Part shown: positions 26,373-35,094 of the stretch, piece after piece | How the letters are laid out: each line of letters begins with the position of its first letter | How positions within the stretch are numbered: the stretch's first letter is position 1 | Source of the DNA: Hymenobacter sp. HSC-4F20 | GTDB lineage: Bacteria > Bacteroidota > Bacteroidia > Cytophagales > Hymenobacteraceae | DNA: 64,000 bases | Reading direction: 5' to 3' | Assembly (NCBI RefSeq): GCF_019599275.1 | Contig: NZ_JAHZTD010000001.1 | Coordinates: 1,426,001-1,490,000 of the forward strand | Made by a program: the position numbers and the translations under genes | The notes under the pieces: generated by a model | The model's database searches: none | Told to the model about the DNA's origin: nothing | The model's input: only the letters and a program-made list of their open reading frames with translations

Positions 26373-28841
26373 ATGGTTAAAAATCTAGTCATCGTCGAGT
26401 CCCCGGCCAAAGCCAAAACTATTGAAGGCTACTTGGGCAAGGACTTCGTGGTGAAGTCGAGCTTCGGCCACGTGCGCGACTTACCCAAAGACAATAACGC
26501 CATTGACATTGCCAATGGGTTTAAGCCTACTTATGTCGTATCAGCCGATAAGCGGGAGGTTATCAGCCAGTTAAAGAAACTAGCTAAGGAAGCTGAAACC
26601 GTGTGGCTAGCGAGTGACGATGACCGGGAGGGCGAGGCCATTTCCTGGCACTTGGCTGAAACATTGAACCTGAACGACGAGAAAACCCGGCGTATTGTGT
26701 TCCGCGAAATTACTAAGAATGCCATCCTCAACGCCATTGCTACCCCCCGCGAAATTGACCTGAATCTGGTGAATGCCCAGCAGGCGCGCCGCGTGCTGGA
26801 CCGCCTTGTGGGCTTTGAGTTGAGCCCGGTACTCTGGAAAAAAGTAAAAACTGGGCTTTCCGCCGGTCGAGTTCAGTCGGTGGCCGTGCGCCTGGTGGTG
26901 GAGCGCGAGCGGGAAATCAGCCAGTTCAAAACGTCTTCCGCCTACCGCGTGGTGGCGCGCTTCGACGCGGGCCGTGGTGCTGTGCTGGAGGCCGAGCTAC
27001 CCACCCGCTTTAAAACCCGCGAAGAAGCCGAAGCTTTTCTGAGCCGGTGCGTAGGCGCAGCTTACCGCATCGAGAACCTGGAAAAAAAGCCCGGCAAGCG
27101 CAGCCCCGCCCCGCCCTTCACTACGTCTACCCTGCAGCAGGAAGCCTCCCGCAAGCTGGGCTTCTCAGTGGCACAAACCATGAGCGTGGCCCAGAAGCTC
27201 TACGAAGGCGGCAAGATCAGCTATATGCGGACGGACTCGGTGAACCTCTCTCAGGACGCCCTGACAGCCGCCAAAGAGGCTATTACTGCTGCCTACGGGG
27301 CCGAATACGCCCAGACGCGGCAGTTCAAAACCAAGTCGGCTTCGGCTCAGGAGGCGCACGAAGCCATCCGCCCCACTGACTTTGCCCTCGTCAAGGCCGG
27401 CGACGACTCTCAGGAGCAACGCCTCTACGACCTGATCCGGAAGCGGGCCCTGGCCTCGCAGATGGCAGATGCGGTGATTGAGCGCACCGTGGCTACCATC
27501 GGCATTAGTACCCAACCCGGCACTACCCTTACGGCCACGGGGGAGGTCATTACCTTCGAGGGGTTTCTGAAAGCCTATACGGAAAGCAAAGACGATGACG
27601 AACAGGAAGGCGAATCGTCGTTTTCACGGGGGCTGCCGCCGCTGAGTGTAGGGCAGGAACTGCCCTTGCAGCAGCTACGGGCTACGGAGCGCTACGCCGC
27701 GCCGGCCGCCCGCTACACCGAAGCCTCGCTGGTGAAAAAGCTGGAGGAAATGGGCATCGGCCGTCCGTCGACCTATGCGCCTACCATCAGCACTATTCAG
27801 AAGCGCGGCTACGTGGAGAAAGACTCCCGGGAGGGTAAGGAGCGTAAGTTTCACGTGCTCAGCCTAGACGGCGACGCGGTAAAAACCGAAGTTAAAACCG
27901 AAACTTACGGAGCCGACAAAGCCAAGCTTTTCCCCACTGATACCGCCATGGTTGTCAATGACTTTTTGGTGGAGCACTTTCCCGTTATTGTGGACTACCA
28001 GTTCACGGCCAAGGTAGAGGATGAGTTTGACCGCATTGCCGACGGACAGGAGCAGTGGACCGACATGCTGGCCGGCTTCTACAGTACCTTCCACGAAACC
28101 GTGGAGCGGGGTCAGGACATTGAGCGCAGCACCCTGGGTAGCACCCGCGAAATCGGGACGCATCCGGAGACCAACCAGAAAATCACGGCTCGCCTAGGAC
28201 GTTTCGGGCCCTACGTGCAGATTGAGCCCAAGGAAGGCTCCGAGGAAAAGGCTGTATACGCCAGCCTGCGCAAAGGTCAGTTTATTGAGAGCATCACCCT
28301 AGAGGAAGCCCTCGACCTGTTCAAGCTGCCCCGTATTGTGGGACAGTTTGAAGACAAAGATATGACGGCTGCTCTGGGCCGCTTCGGTCCCTACATCCGT
28401 CACGACAGCAAGTTCTACTCCCTGACTAAGGAGCAGGACCCACACACCATCACGGCTCAGGAAGCCATTGACCTGATTGAGGCCAAGCGCAAGGCCGATG
28501 CCGAGCGCCTGATTAAGGAGTTTCCCGAGAACCCCAATGTACAGGTACTTAATGGCCGCTTTGGGCCCTACATCGTGGTAGGCAAAAAGAACGTGAAGAT
28601 TCCGAAAGGCGAAGAGCCAGCGGGCCTGACCCTGGAGCGCTGCCTGGAGCTGGCCGAAGCTACCCCCGACAAACCGGCTAAGGGTGGACGCTTCGCTAAG
28701 AAAGCAGCCCCCGACGCCACGGAAAAAGCCGATACGCCCGCCAAGAAAGCAGCGGCCAAGAAACCTGCCGCTGCGAAAAAACCAGCTGCCAAAAAAGCAG
28801 CTGGTACTGCTGCCAAGAAAGCGACCAACAAGACGAAGTAG
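26373..28841 (+). CDS. topA: DNA topoisomerase I (type IA)
   Basis: Topoisomerase I relaxes negative supercoils by cutting one DNA strand. The 822-residue product has the Toprim domain at the start (NLVIVESPAKAKTIEGYLG) with the metal-binding DDDREGEA at 82-89. The central gate domains follow, with catalytic Tyr284 in KISYMRTDS. The carboxy-terminal part lacks the four-Cys zinc fingers of the Escherichia coli enzyme. It has instead three or more repeats with the core GRFGPYV or GRFGPYI. The last 50 residues or so are a Lys/Ala tail (PAAKKPAAKK type), probably for DNA binding. Length and layout fit the Bacteroidota form. Confidence 0.96.
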   Translation: MVKNLVIVESPAKAKTIEGYLGKDFVVKSSFGHVRDLPKDNNAIDIANGFKPTYVVSADKREVISQLKKLAKEAETVWLASDDDREGEAISWHLAETLNLNDEKTRRIVFREITKNAILNAIATPREIDLNLVNAQQARRVLDRLVGFELSPVLWKKVKTGLSAGRVQSVAVRLVVEREREISQFKTSSAYRVVARFDAGRGAVLEAELPTRFKTREEAEAFLSRCVGAAYRIENLEKKPGKRSPAPPFTTSTLQQEASRKLGFSVAQTMSVAQKLYEGGKISYMRTDSVNLSQDALTAAKEAITAAYGAEYAQTRQFKTKSASAQEAHEAIRPTDFALVKAGDDSQEQRLYDLIRKRALASQMADAVIERTVATIGISTQPGTTLTATGEVITFEGFLKAYTESKDDDEQEGESSFSRGLPPLSVGQELPLQQLRATERYAAPAARYTEASLVKKLEEMGIGRPSTYAPTISTIQKRGYVEKDSREGKERKFHVLSLDGDAVKTEVKTETYGADKAKLFPTDTAMVVNDFLVEHFPVIVDYQFTAKVEDEFDRIADGQEQWTDMLAGFYSTFHETVERGQDIERSTLGSTREIGTHPETNQKITARLGRFGPYVQIEPKEGSEEKAVYASLRKGQFIESITLEEALDLFKLPRIVGQFEDKDMTAALGRFGPYIRHDSKFYSLTKEQDPHTITAQEAIDLIEAKRKADAERLIKEFPENPNVQVLNGRFGPYIVVGKKNVKIPKGEEPAGLTLERCLELAEATPDKPAKGGRFAKKAAPDATEKADTPAKKAAAKKPAAAKKPAAKKAAGTAAKKATNKTK

Positions 28842-28858
28842 CAGCTATTCCCTCCCCT

Positions 28859-28892
28859 AAAAAGGCTCAGCTTGATCGGCTGAGCCTTTTTT
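28859..28892 (+). terminator. Terminator after topA
   Basis: AAAAAGGCTCAGC at 28859-28871 pairs with GCTGAGCCTTTTTT at 28879-28892 around a 7-nt loop. It is a clear intrinsic terminator. Confidence 0.92.
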
Positions 28893-28963
28893 ATTTCTCC
28901 TCACCTGAAATACTACAACTACGGCTGCCGTTATATTAGTCTATTACGATATTTTAACAGCTT

Positions 28964-29857
28964 ATGAAAGCCATTGCGGTGCTGGTTTCAGCAGTTTTGG
29001 AAACTGCTGCCGTATTTGCCCGTTTGCCCCCGGCCTCTTCTTGTTTGGCGAGTCCCCGCCCCCCGGGTAGATGCAGTACGTACACCTGGCTGCCAGCCGG
29101 GCGCTACCGGCTCAGCCAGACGCTGGCGGCACGCTTTCCGGTTCCAACGGGTTACCAGCGGCAGCCAGTAGCGGTGGGCTCGTTTGGGGCATGGCTGCGG
29201 GCCTTGCCGCTGCTGCCCGCCGGCACTCCAGTGCGCCTGCACAACGGGCAACTCAAACATCGGCAGGATGTGCACACCGCCGTGGTGGACTTGGACGTAG
29301 GAGCGCGGGATTTGCAGCAGTGTGCCGATGCTGTTATTCGCCTGCGGGCCGAGTACCTGTTCAGCCAGCAGCCTAACCTGGTGCACTTTCACCTCACTAG
29401 CGGCCACGACATCAGGTTTCAGGACTGGTATGCGGGCCGCGGCTTTCAGGTGGTGGGCAATGAGGTGCTGGCGGCCACCAAGCCAGTTGAGCAACCTACC
29501 CACGCCGTTTTTCGCCGCTACCTCGACCAGATTTTCAGTTATGCCGGTACCCTTTCCCTCAGCCGCGAGTTGCGGCCTACCCCGCTGGCCGAGGTGCAGC
29601 CCGGCGACGTGCTCATCCGGGGCGGCTCGCCAGGGCACGCCGTGTTGGTGCTCGACGTGGCTACTCAGCCTGCTACGGGCCGGCGCATGGCCCTGCTGGC
29701 CCAGAGCTACATGCCCGCTCAGCAGGTTCATGTGCTAAAAGCAGCCCCCCGGCCAGGAGCAGGTGCCTGGTTTTTACTCGACCCCGCCCAGGAATACATC
29801 TACACGCCAGAGTGGACGTTTCACCGCACCGAATTAGGCCGGTTTACGGAGAGGTAG
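28964..29857 (+). CDS. DUF4846 domain-containing protein
   Basis: A 297-residue protein of a family without proven function. The start at 28964 gives a hydrophobic, signal-like segment (MKAIAVLVSAVLETAAVFA), so export is likely. The DUF4846 core shows the usual series SFGAWLRALPLLPAGTPV, DVHTAVVDLDVG, LQQCADAVIRLRAEYLFSQ, YLDQIFSYAGTLSLSREL, GDVLIRGGSPGHAVLVLDV and LLAQSYMPAQQVHVL. The stretch GGSPGHAVLV, with a conserved His after a series of Cys and Asp positions, looks papain-like (NlpC/P60 or YiiX type). A cell-wall or peptide hydrolase role is possible but is inference. The gene stands between topA and the sirtuin gene. Confidence 0.85.
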   Translation: MKAIAVLVSAVLETAAVFARLPPASSCLASPRPPGRCSTYTWLPAGRYRLSQTLAARFPVPTGYQRQPVAVGSFGAWLRALPLLPAGTPVRLHNGQLKHRQDVHTAVVDLDVGARDLQQCADAVIRLRAEYLFSQQPNLVHFHLTSGHDIRFQDWYAGRGFQVVGNEVLAATKPVEQPTHAVFRRYLDQIFSYAGTLSLSRELRPTPLAEVQPGDVLIRGGSPGHAVLVLDVATQPATGRRMALLAQSYMPAQQVHVLKAAPRPGAGAWFLLDPAQEYIYTPEWTFHRTELGRFTER

Positions 29858-29924
29858 TGGCGGGAACGGGGGCTACCCCAACCATCCGGCGTCAGGCCTC
29901 GTCTTCTGGCATAAACTTGCTACC

Positions 29925-30614
29925 ATGAAAAAGAAACTTGTTGCCCTGACTGGAGCTGGTATTTCAGCGGAAAGCGGCCTGGCTACTTTTCGCGGCACCG
30001 ATGGGCTGTGGGAGGGACACCGCATTGAAGATGTAGCTACCCCCGAGGGCTGGGCCAAGAATCCGGAACTGGTGCTGGAGTTCTACAACCAGCGCCGAGC
30101 TGCCGCCCGGGCCGCCCAGCCCAATGCCGGACACCAGACCTTAGCTGCTCTGGAAGATGATTTTGAAGTTGTCATCGTCACACAGAACGTCGACGACTTG
30201 CACGAGCGGGCCGGTTCCTCGCGGGTTATTCATTTGCACGGCAAGCTGTTTGAGTCACGCAGCTCGTATTTCGACCAGCTGATTTACCCCATGGAGGAGG
30301 ACCGCATTGCCCTGGGCGACCTATGCGAGAAGGGCCACCAGTTGCGGCCGAACATAGTATGGTTTGGCGAGGCTGTGCCACTAATGGAGCGCGCCGTGGA
30401 AGAAGCTGCCACCGCCGACGTGTTCCTTGTCGTGGGCACGTCTTTGCAGGTGTACCCGGCCGCCAATCTTATAAACTACGTGCCGCGTACCACGCCCATC
30501 TACATCATTGACCCCAGCCGCCCGCCCGTTACTTCCCGGCCTAACCTGCATTTCATCACTGAGCCTGCCACCACCGGCCTGCCCCGGGTAGCAGCCAAGT
30601 TGCAGGAGGGGTAG
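29925..30614 (+). CDS. cobB: NAD-dependent protein deacylase (sirtuin, class III type)
   Basis: Sirtuins remove acyl groups from lysines using NAD. The 229-residue product has the NAD-binding GAGISAESGLATFRG, TQNVDDLHERAG, catalytic His105 in HLHGKLF, then VWFGEAVP and VGTSLQVYPAA. Tyr54 and Arg57 in EFYNQRRA match the pair that favours succinyl and malonyl lysine in SIRT5-like enzymes. The four Cys that usually hold zinc are reduced to a single one, Cys134 in CEKGHQLRP. The region between His105 and that Cys is also short. I recall the same loss in other Bacteroidota sirtuins, so the protein is probably active. TAAACTTG at 29912-29919 could be its -7 promoter element. Confidence 0.93.
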   Translation: MKKKLVALTGAGISAESGLATFRGTDGLWEGHRIEDVATPEGWAKNPELVLEFYNQRRAAARAAQPNAGHQTLAALEDDFEVVIVTQNVDDLHERAGSSRVIHLHGKLFESRSSYFDQLIYPMEEDRIALGDLCEKGHQLRPNIVWFGEAVPLMERAVEEAATADVFLVVGTSLQVYPAANLINYVPRTTPIYIIDPSRPPVTSRPNLHFITEPATTGLPRVAAKLQEG

Positions 30615-31229
30615 CGTGCTCTCATTCTCGTGCATTAGCCCCAAGCCGCTGTCATCGGGAGCCTTCTGCCTATCGAGCAAAACGCAGAAGCGGGCTTGGT
30701 CAGCTAAGGGGTAGCCTAGTTTCTCTGCTTATACTAATACCTAGTAACGCAACAGGCTTTTGGCACCGATTGAGGAGCATTGCCTACCCTGGGTTAGCTC
30801 CTGGTGCCCGGGTGGCACTAGCGGCACTAGTGGCTACTGGCTGTATTTTTCTACCCAGTGCTGATGTAGTGGCTTTGGCTGCCTGTGGGGGCACCGGGGG
30901 CTCGGGGCTTTGTTGCTACTGTTTCCGGCCACGGCCTTGCGCCATGACAACCCGGGCGAGCGGGCGGCGGCTCTTTACGGCCCGTTTGACCAGGATTGGT
31001 CTTTTCCGGGTTTGCCCTATTGCCGTGTCGCCGATTGGAATCCGAAACTTTACGGGTAGGGGGCCGCGTGCGCGCTACGCAGTGGGTGCTGCCGCCCCGC
31101 GGCATCGTGCTACTGGGTTGTACTCGGCTTACCTAGTAAACTTACTGCACTTAGGAGAGTTGAAATTAAAGCCGAGTTAAATCGGAAAACTCGTTTCTGC
31201 GTAGAAGCAGGTTCTACACTCCCCTATCT
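30615..31229. other. 615-base stretch without a convincing gene
   Basis: The longest open frame here, 30770-31180 (+, 136 codons), has an odd composition rich in Gly, Arg and Cys and no recognisable domain. The two other plus frames are broken by several stops but give short protein-like pieces such as ERAAALYGPFDQDWSFPG and RVADWNPKLYG. These may be remnants of a decayed gene that I cannot name. No strong terminator or clear promoter is visible before the next gene at 31230. Confidence 0.4.
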
Positions 31230-34200
31230 ATGCCCTTACGCTACACTCGGGCGCTGCTGACCGGTCTGGGTCTGGCCGCCTCTTTTCCGGCTTTTGCGCA
31301 GTCGATGCCCCCGGCTCATACGGTGTTTCTGCTCGGTAACACGGCCACTACCGAGCTGCCGTCCACTCACTTGCAAGCCCTGCGCCGCACGCTTGAACAG
31401 CAGTCCGGCACTTTCACCGTTGTACACCTCGGCGACATCGTCGGCAACGAGGGGCTAGGCAGCCAGAAGGATTCCTCCCAAGCCGGCCAGACGGCCCGTG
31501 CCGACGCCCTGATTGCCTTGGTACAAGGCCTGCCCAACGGCAAGCTCTACTTCGTGCCCGGCGACAAGGACTGGGCCAACTCCGGCCCCGATGGCCTGAA
31601 GCGGGTGCGCCGCCTGGAGAAATACATCGAAGAAAAGCTGCCCGGCCAAAACGCTTTCGTACCCACTGGCGGCTGCCCCGGCCCCGAAATCGTGGATGTG
31701 GCTCCGCTGGTGCGGCTGGTGGCCATCAACTCGCCCTGGTGGACTCACCCCTTCGACAAACCCGAAGCCCCCGATACGGACTGCAAAACCATGACCCGGG
31801 AGGAGTTTCGGGAGCAGTTGCAGGACGTGCTGGATGACACCAAAGGCCGTAACGTGCTGCTGGTGGGTCACCAGCCGGTGCTCAGCAACGGTGTGTACGG
31901 AGGCCGCATGCCCCTCAGCCGCCACTTGCTGCCACCGGTGGCCGGTACCGTGTACGCGGCGTACCGTCAGAACGTGGGCTCCCCACGCGACCAAGCCAAT
32001 CCGGCTTACCAGCAGTTCCAGAAGGAAATGCTGAACACGCTCAAGGACCATCCCGGCGCCGTGTATGCTGCCGCCCACGATTTCAGCCTGCAGCTCACCC
32101 AAGCTGAGGGCAGCTACCATCTAGTATCGGGTTCCTTTGCCGCAAAGCAGCACGTAGGTGCCAACGCCCGGTCGCAGTTCAACGAGGCAGCCGAGGGCTT
32201 TTCCAAGCTGGAGTACTACGCCGATGGCACCGTCAAAACTACCTTTTACACCTTTAACGGAGGTAGCCCGGACGCAAAAGAAGCGTACGCAGCCACGCTG
32301 TTCCAGTCGGCCTGCCAGGAGCCACGGCTGGCCCAGATACCGGTGAACAGCTTTATCCCCGAGTGCCCTACCGTGCCCAAGGGGGTAGTAGCAGGGAAGC
32401 CCGACGCCCCCTTTCAGCCTGTCCAAACCCTGGCGGCGGGCAAGCAATACGCTGGCAGCCGATCCTCCCGTTTCTGGCTCGGCGACTTGTACCGCAGTTC
32501 CTGGACCCAGCCGGTGCAGGTGCAAACCCTGAACTTAGCTACCGAAAAAGGTGGCCTGCGCCCCTTCGGACGGGGCGGCGGGCGTCAGACCACGTCATTG
32601 AAGCTGATTGCCGCCGACTCTTCGGAGTACGTGTTCCGCTCCGTGGACAAGGACGTGACGCGCATTCTGCCTCCTGAGCTGCGCAGCTCCTTTGCCGCCG
32701 ATGTGCTGCGCGACATTACGCCCACGGCCCACCCCTACTCGGCGCTGGTGACTGGCTCCCTGCTCGATAAAACCGACATCCTGCACGCCCGGCCGCGGCT
32801 TTTCGTGCTGCCCGACAACCAGCAGCTGGGCCCCTACCGCGAAGAGTATGCCGGCTTGTTTGGCACTCTGGAAGACCGCCCCGTGGACCCCAAGCCTAAC
32901 CTGCCCGGCTTCGGCGGGGCCGATGACGTGCGCCGCTCCTTCAGCTTCTTCCGCCAGCTCTACAAAGACAACGACAACCGCATCGACGCCGTGAATCTGG
33001 GCCGCGCCCGGGCTTTTGATATGCTGGTCGCCGACTTCGGCAAGCACGAAGACAACTGGAAGTGGGCCGGCTACCAAGACGGTAAGAAGACCGTGTACAA
33101 GCCCATTCCGCGCGACCGGGACCAGTCGTTCACGCTCTGGAATGGCTTTCTGACCTACCTTGCGAACCGCGAGTGGGCCGTGCCCAGCATTGAGGATTTC
33201 CAGGCCGAATTTCATGATATGAAGAGCCTGAACTGGCCCGCCCGCCACCTCGACCGGTTTCTGCTGCAGAGCCTGAGCCGGGAGCAGTGGCAGGAAATCG
33301 GCCGCTATATGCAGGAGCGCATTACGCCCGCTGCCATTGACGAGGCTACCGGTACGCTGCCGCCCGAGCTGAAAGACCTGTCGGCCAACGACCTGAACCG
33401 TAAGCTCAAGGCCCGCATTCAGCAGCTTCCAAAGGCCCTGGATGATTACTATCTACTCTTGGCTAAGCGTGTGGATGTAGTAGGATCTAACAAGGCCGAA
33501 GTGTTCCGTGTGGAGCGCCAGCCTGACGGCAAGGTGCGGGTGCAGATGTTCGACAAAGCCAAGGAGGGCAATGAACCAAACGGAAACGCCCTCTTCGACC
33601 GCACTTTTTCGCCCCGGGAAACCGAGGAAATCAGCCTCTACGGCCTTGATGGCAAGGATGTCTTCACGGTGACGGGTAGGGCCAGCAGGAGCGTGTTGGT
33701 GCGCATTATCGGCGGCGACGGCAAAGACCAGATTGCGGACGACTCGCGGGTAGGCGGGCTGCGCACCCTTACGAAGGTCTACGACGTGCCCGATACCGAC
33801 CTGAAGCTAGGCCCGGAAAGCGACAACCGCACTTCTACCCGCCCCGACGTGAACCGCTACGACCGGGAGGAGTTCGAGTACAACACCTACAAGCCCCGCG
33901 CTACCGTTATTGTGAATGCCAACGACGGGATTGGAGTAGGCGCGGGCGTGGATTTTGTGCGGCAGGGCTTCCGTAAGCCGGGCTTCAAGAATCTGTACTC
34001 GTTTGACATTCGGGGCTCCAGCGGCGGCAACTTCCAGGTTTCTCTGGCTACCCGCCACCGCTACGCCTTCGGGAAGTGGGATATTGGGGCCCGCACCGAG
34101 TACGGCAACTTCTTCCCGTTCTACAACTTCTTCGGCCTGGGCAACGACACCCGCAAAGACCAGGACCTCTACGATGATAAATACTACAAAGCCCGCTACA

Positions 34201-34958
34201 AAGGCTTCACGCTGAACGCCTTTACGGAGCGGGTATTCTGGCAGCGCAGCGTTTTCCGCCTCGGGCCCACCTACGAGCAGTACACTTCCAACTACGCCGC
34301 CGGCAGCTACCTGGGCCAGCTGGAATCCCGGCCAACCACTGTACCCGACGACCGGATTCCGAACACGGACTTCCAGCGCCTGATTGGCGTAAATGCCCTC
34401 TTGGACGTGGATTTGCGCGACCGGCAGATGTTTGCCCGGCGCGGGGTGCGCCTGCGGGTGCAGCACGACACCTACCACCAGCTCAACGGCAACAAGGGCA
34501 ATTTTGGCCTCACTCAGGGCTTTGCCGAGTACTACGGCACGGCCCGCCTGGGCATTCCGGTGACGCTGGTAGTAAAGGGCGGCGGGGGCCGGAACTACGG
34601 CAACGACGACGACATTCCGTTTTACAAGTTCACCAGCCTGGGCCTGCGCGAAAACCTGCGCGGCTACTACCGCAACCGCTTCACCGGCGACGCCAGCCTG
34701 TACCTGAACACCGAGCTACGCCTTGCTCTGGGCAGCGTGCAAACCTCCTTCCTGCCCTTTTCCTACGGTATCTTTGGCTTTTACGACAAGGGCCGGGTAT
34801 ACTACAAAGGCTCCTCCCCCGAAGGCTGGCACGACGGCTACGGGGCCGGTTTCTACATTGCCCCCGTTTCCGACCAGCTTGCTTTATCAGTGTCCTACCA
34901 GAAGTCGCCGGAAAATGGCCTGATTCAGTTTGGGCTCGGATTCCGGATTGACAACTAA
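31230..34958 (+). CDS. Degenerate metallophosphoesterase fused to Omp85-like beta-barrel
   Basis: The 1242-residue protein starts with a signal peptide (cleavage likely after AFA, residue 23). Residues 30-330 have a calcineurin-like phosphoesterase fold with HLGDI at 66-70, GDKDW at 111-115 and VGHQPVLSNG at 212-221. Several metal ligands look altered: the first Asp motif reads FLLGNTA, and the usual His of GNHD/GDHD is Lys113. The middle (about 330-880) contains LVADFGKHEDNW and YKPIPRDRDQSF near 600-634, which recall the catalytic loop of atypical kinases. From about 890 to the end it forms a bacterial surface-antigen (Omp85/BamA-like) barrel ending in GLIQFGLGFRIDN. It should be an outer-membrane protein. 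The role is unknown. Confidence 0.82.
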   Translation: MPLRYTRALLTGLGLAASFPAFAQSMPPAHTVFLLGNTATTELPSTHLQALRRTLEQQSGTFTVVHLGDIVGNEGLGSQKDSSQAGQTARADALIALVQGLPNGKLYFVPGDKDWANSGPDGLKRVRRLEKYIEEKLPGQNAFVPTGGCPGPEIVDVAPLVRLVAINSPWWTHPFDKPEAPDTDCKTMTREEFREQLQDVLDDTKGRNVLLVGHQPVLSNGVYGGRMPLSRHLLPPVAGTVYAAYRQNVGSPRDQANPAYQQFQKEMLNTLKDHPGAVYAAAHDFSLQLTQAEGSYHLVSGSFAAKQHVGANARSQFNEAAEGFSKLEYYADGTVKTTFYTFNGGSPDAKEAYAATLFQSACQEPRLAQIPVNSFIPECPTVPKGVVAGKPDAPFQPVQTLAAGKQYAGSRSSRFWLGDLYRSSWTQPVQVQTLNLATEKGGLRPFGRGGGRQTTSLKLIAADSSEYVFRSVDKDVTRILPPELRSSFAADVLRDITPTAHPYSALVTGSLLDKTDILHARPRLFVLPDNQQLGPYREEYAGLFGTLEDRPVDPKPNLPGFGGADDVRRSFSFFRQLYKDNDNRIDAVNLGRARAFDMLVADFGKHEDNWKWAGYQDGKKTVYKPIPRDRDQSFTLWNGFLTYLANREWAVPSIEDFQAEFHDMKSLNWPARHLDRFLLQSLSREQWQEIGRYMQERITPAAIDEATGTLPPELKDLSANDLNRKLKARIQQLPKALDDYYLLLAKRVDVVGSNKAEVFRVERQPDGKVRVQMFDKAKEGNEPNGNALFDRTFSPRETEEISLYGLDGKDVFTVTGRASRSVLVRIIGGDGKDQIADDSRVGGLRTLTKVYDVPDTDLKLGPESDNRTSTRPDVNRYDREEFEYNTYKPRATVIVNANDGIGVGAGVDFVRQGFRKPGFKNLYSFDIRGSSGGNFQVSLATRHRYAFGKWDIGARTEYGNFFPFYNFFGLGNDTRKDQDLYDDKYYKARYKGFTLNAFTERVFWQRSVFRLGPTYEQYTSNYAAGSYLGQLESRPTTVPDDRIPNTDFQRLIGVNALLDVDLRDRQMFARRGVRLRVQHDTYHQLNGNKGNFGLTQGFAEYYGTARLGIPVTLVVKGGGGRNYGNDDDIPFYKFTSLGLRENLRGYYRNRFTGDASLYLNTELRLALGSVQTSFLPFSYGIFGFYDKGRVYYKGSSPEGWHDGYGAGFYIAPVSDQLALSVSYQKSPENGLIQFGLGFRIDN

Positions 34959-35056
34959 TTCTGCCACTGCTTTCTACCTTGCGCCCCGCCAGCCTCTGGC
35001 GGGGCGCTTTTGCGTAGCCCGGAGACAGAAAATGCGTCAGGCCTGCCCCGAAGCCC

Positions 35057-35064
35057 TATATTTG
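35057..35064 (+). promoter_or_regulatory. -7 promoter element upstream of ppx
   Basis: TATATTTG at 35057-35064 is a perfect -7 element 31 bases before the ppx ATG. No clear TTG is found at the usual distance upstream. Confidence 0.5.
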
Positions 35065-35094
35065 CCCTACTTCTCTTCCTTTCCCTTTTGCTGC

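Noticed and set aside
26165..26416. Minus-strand 83-codon gene upstream of topA
   Set aside because: It overlaps the topA start, shows no domain and has no promoter of its own.
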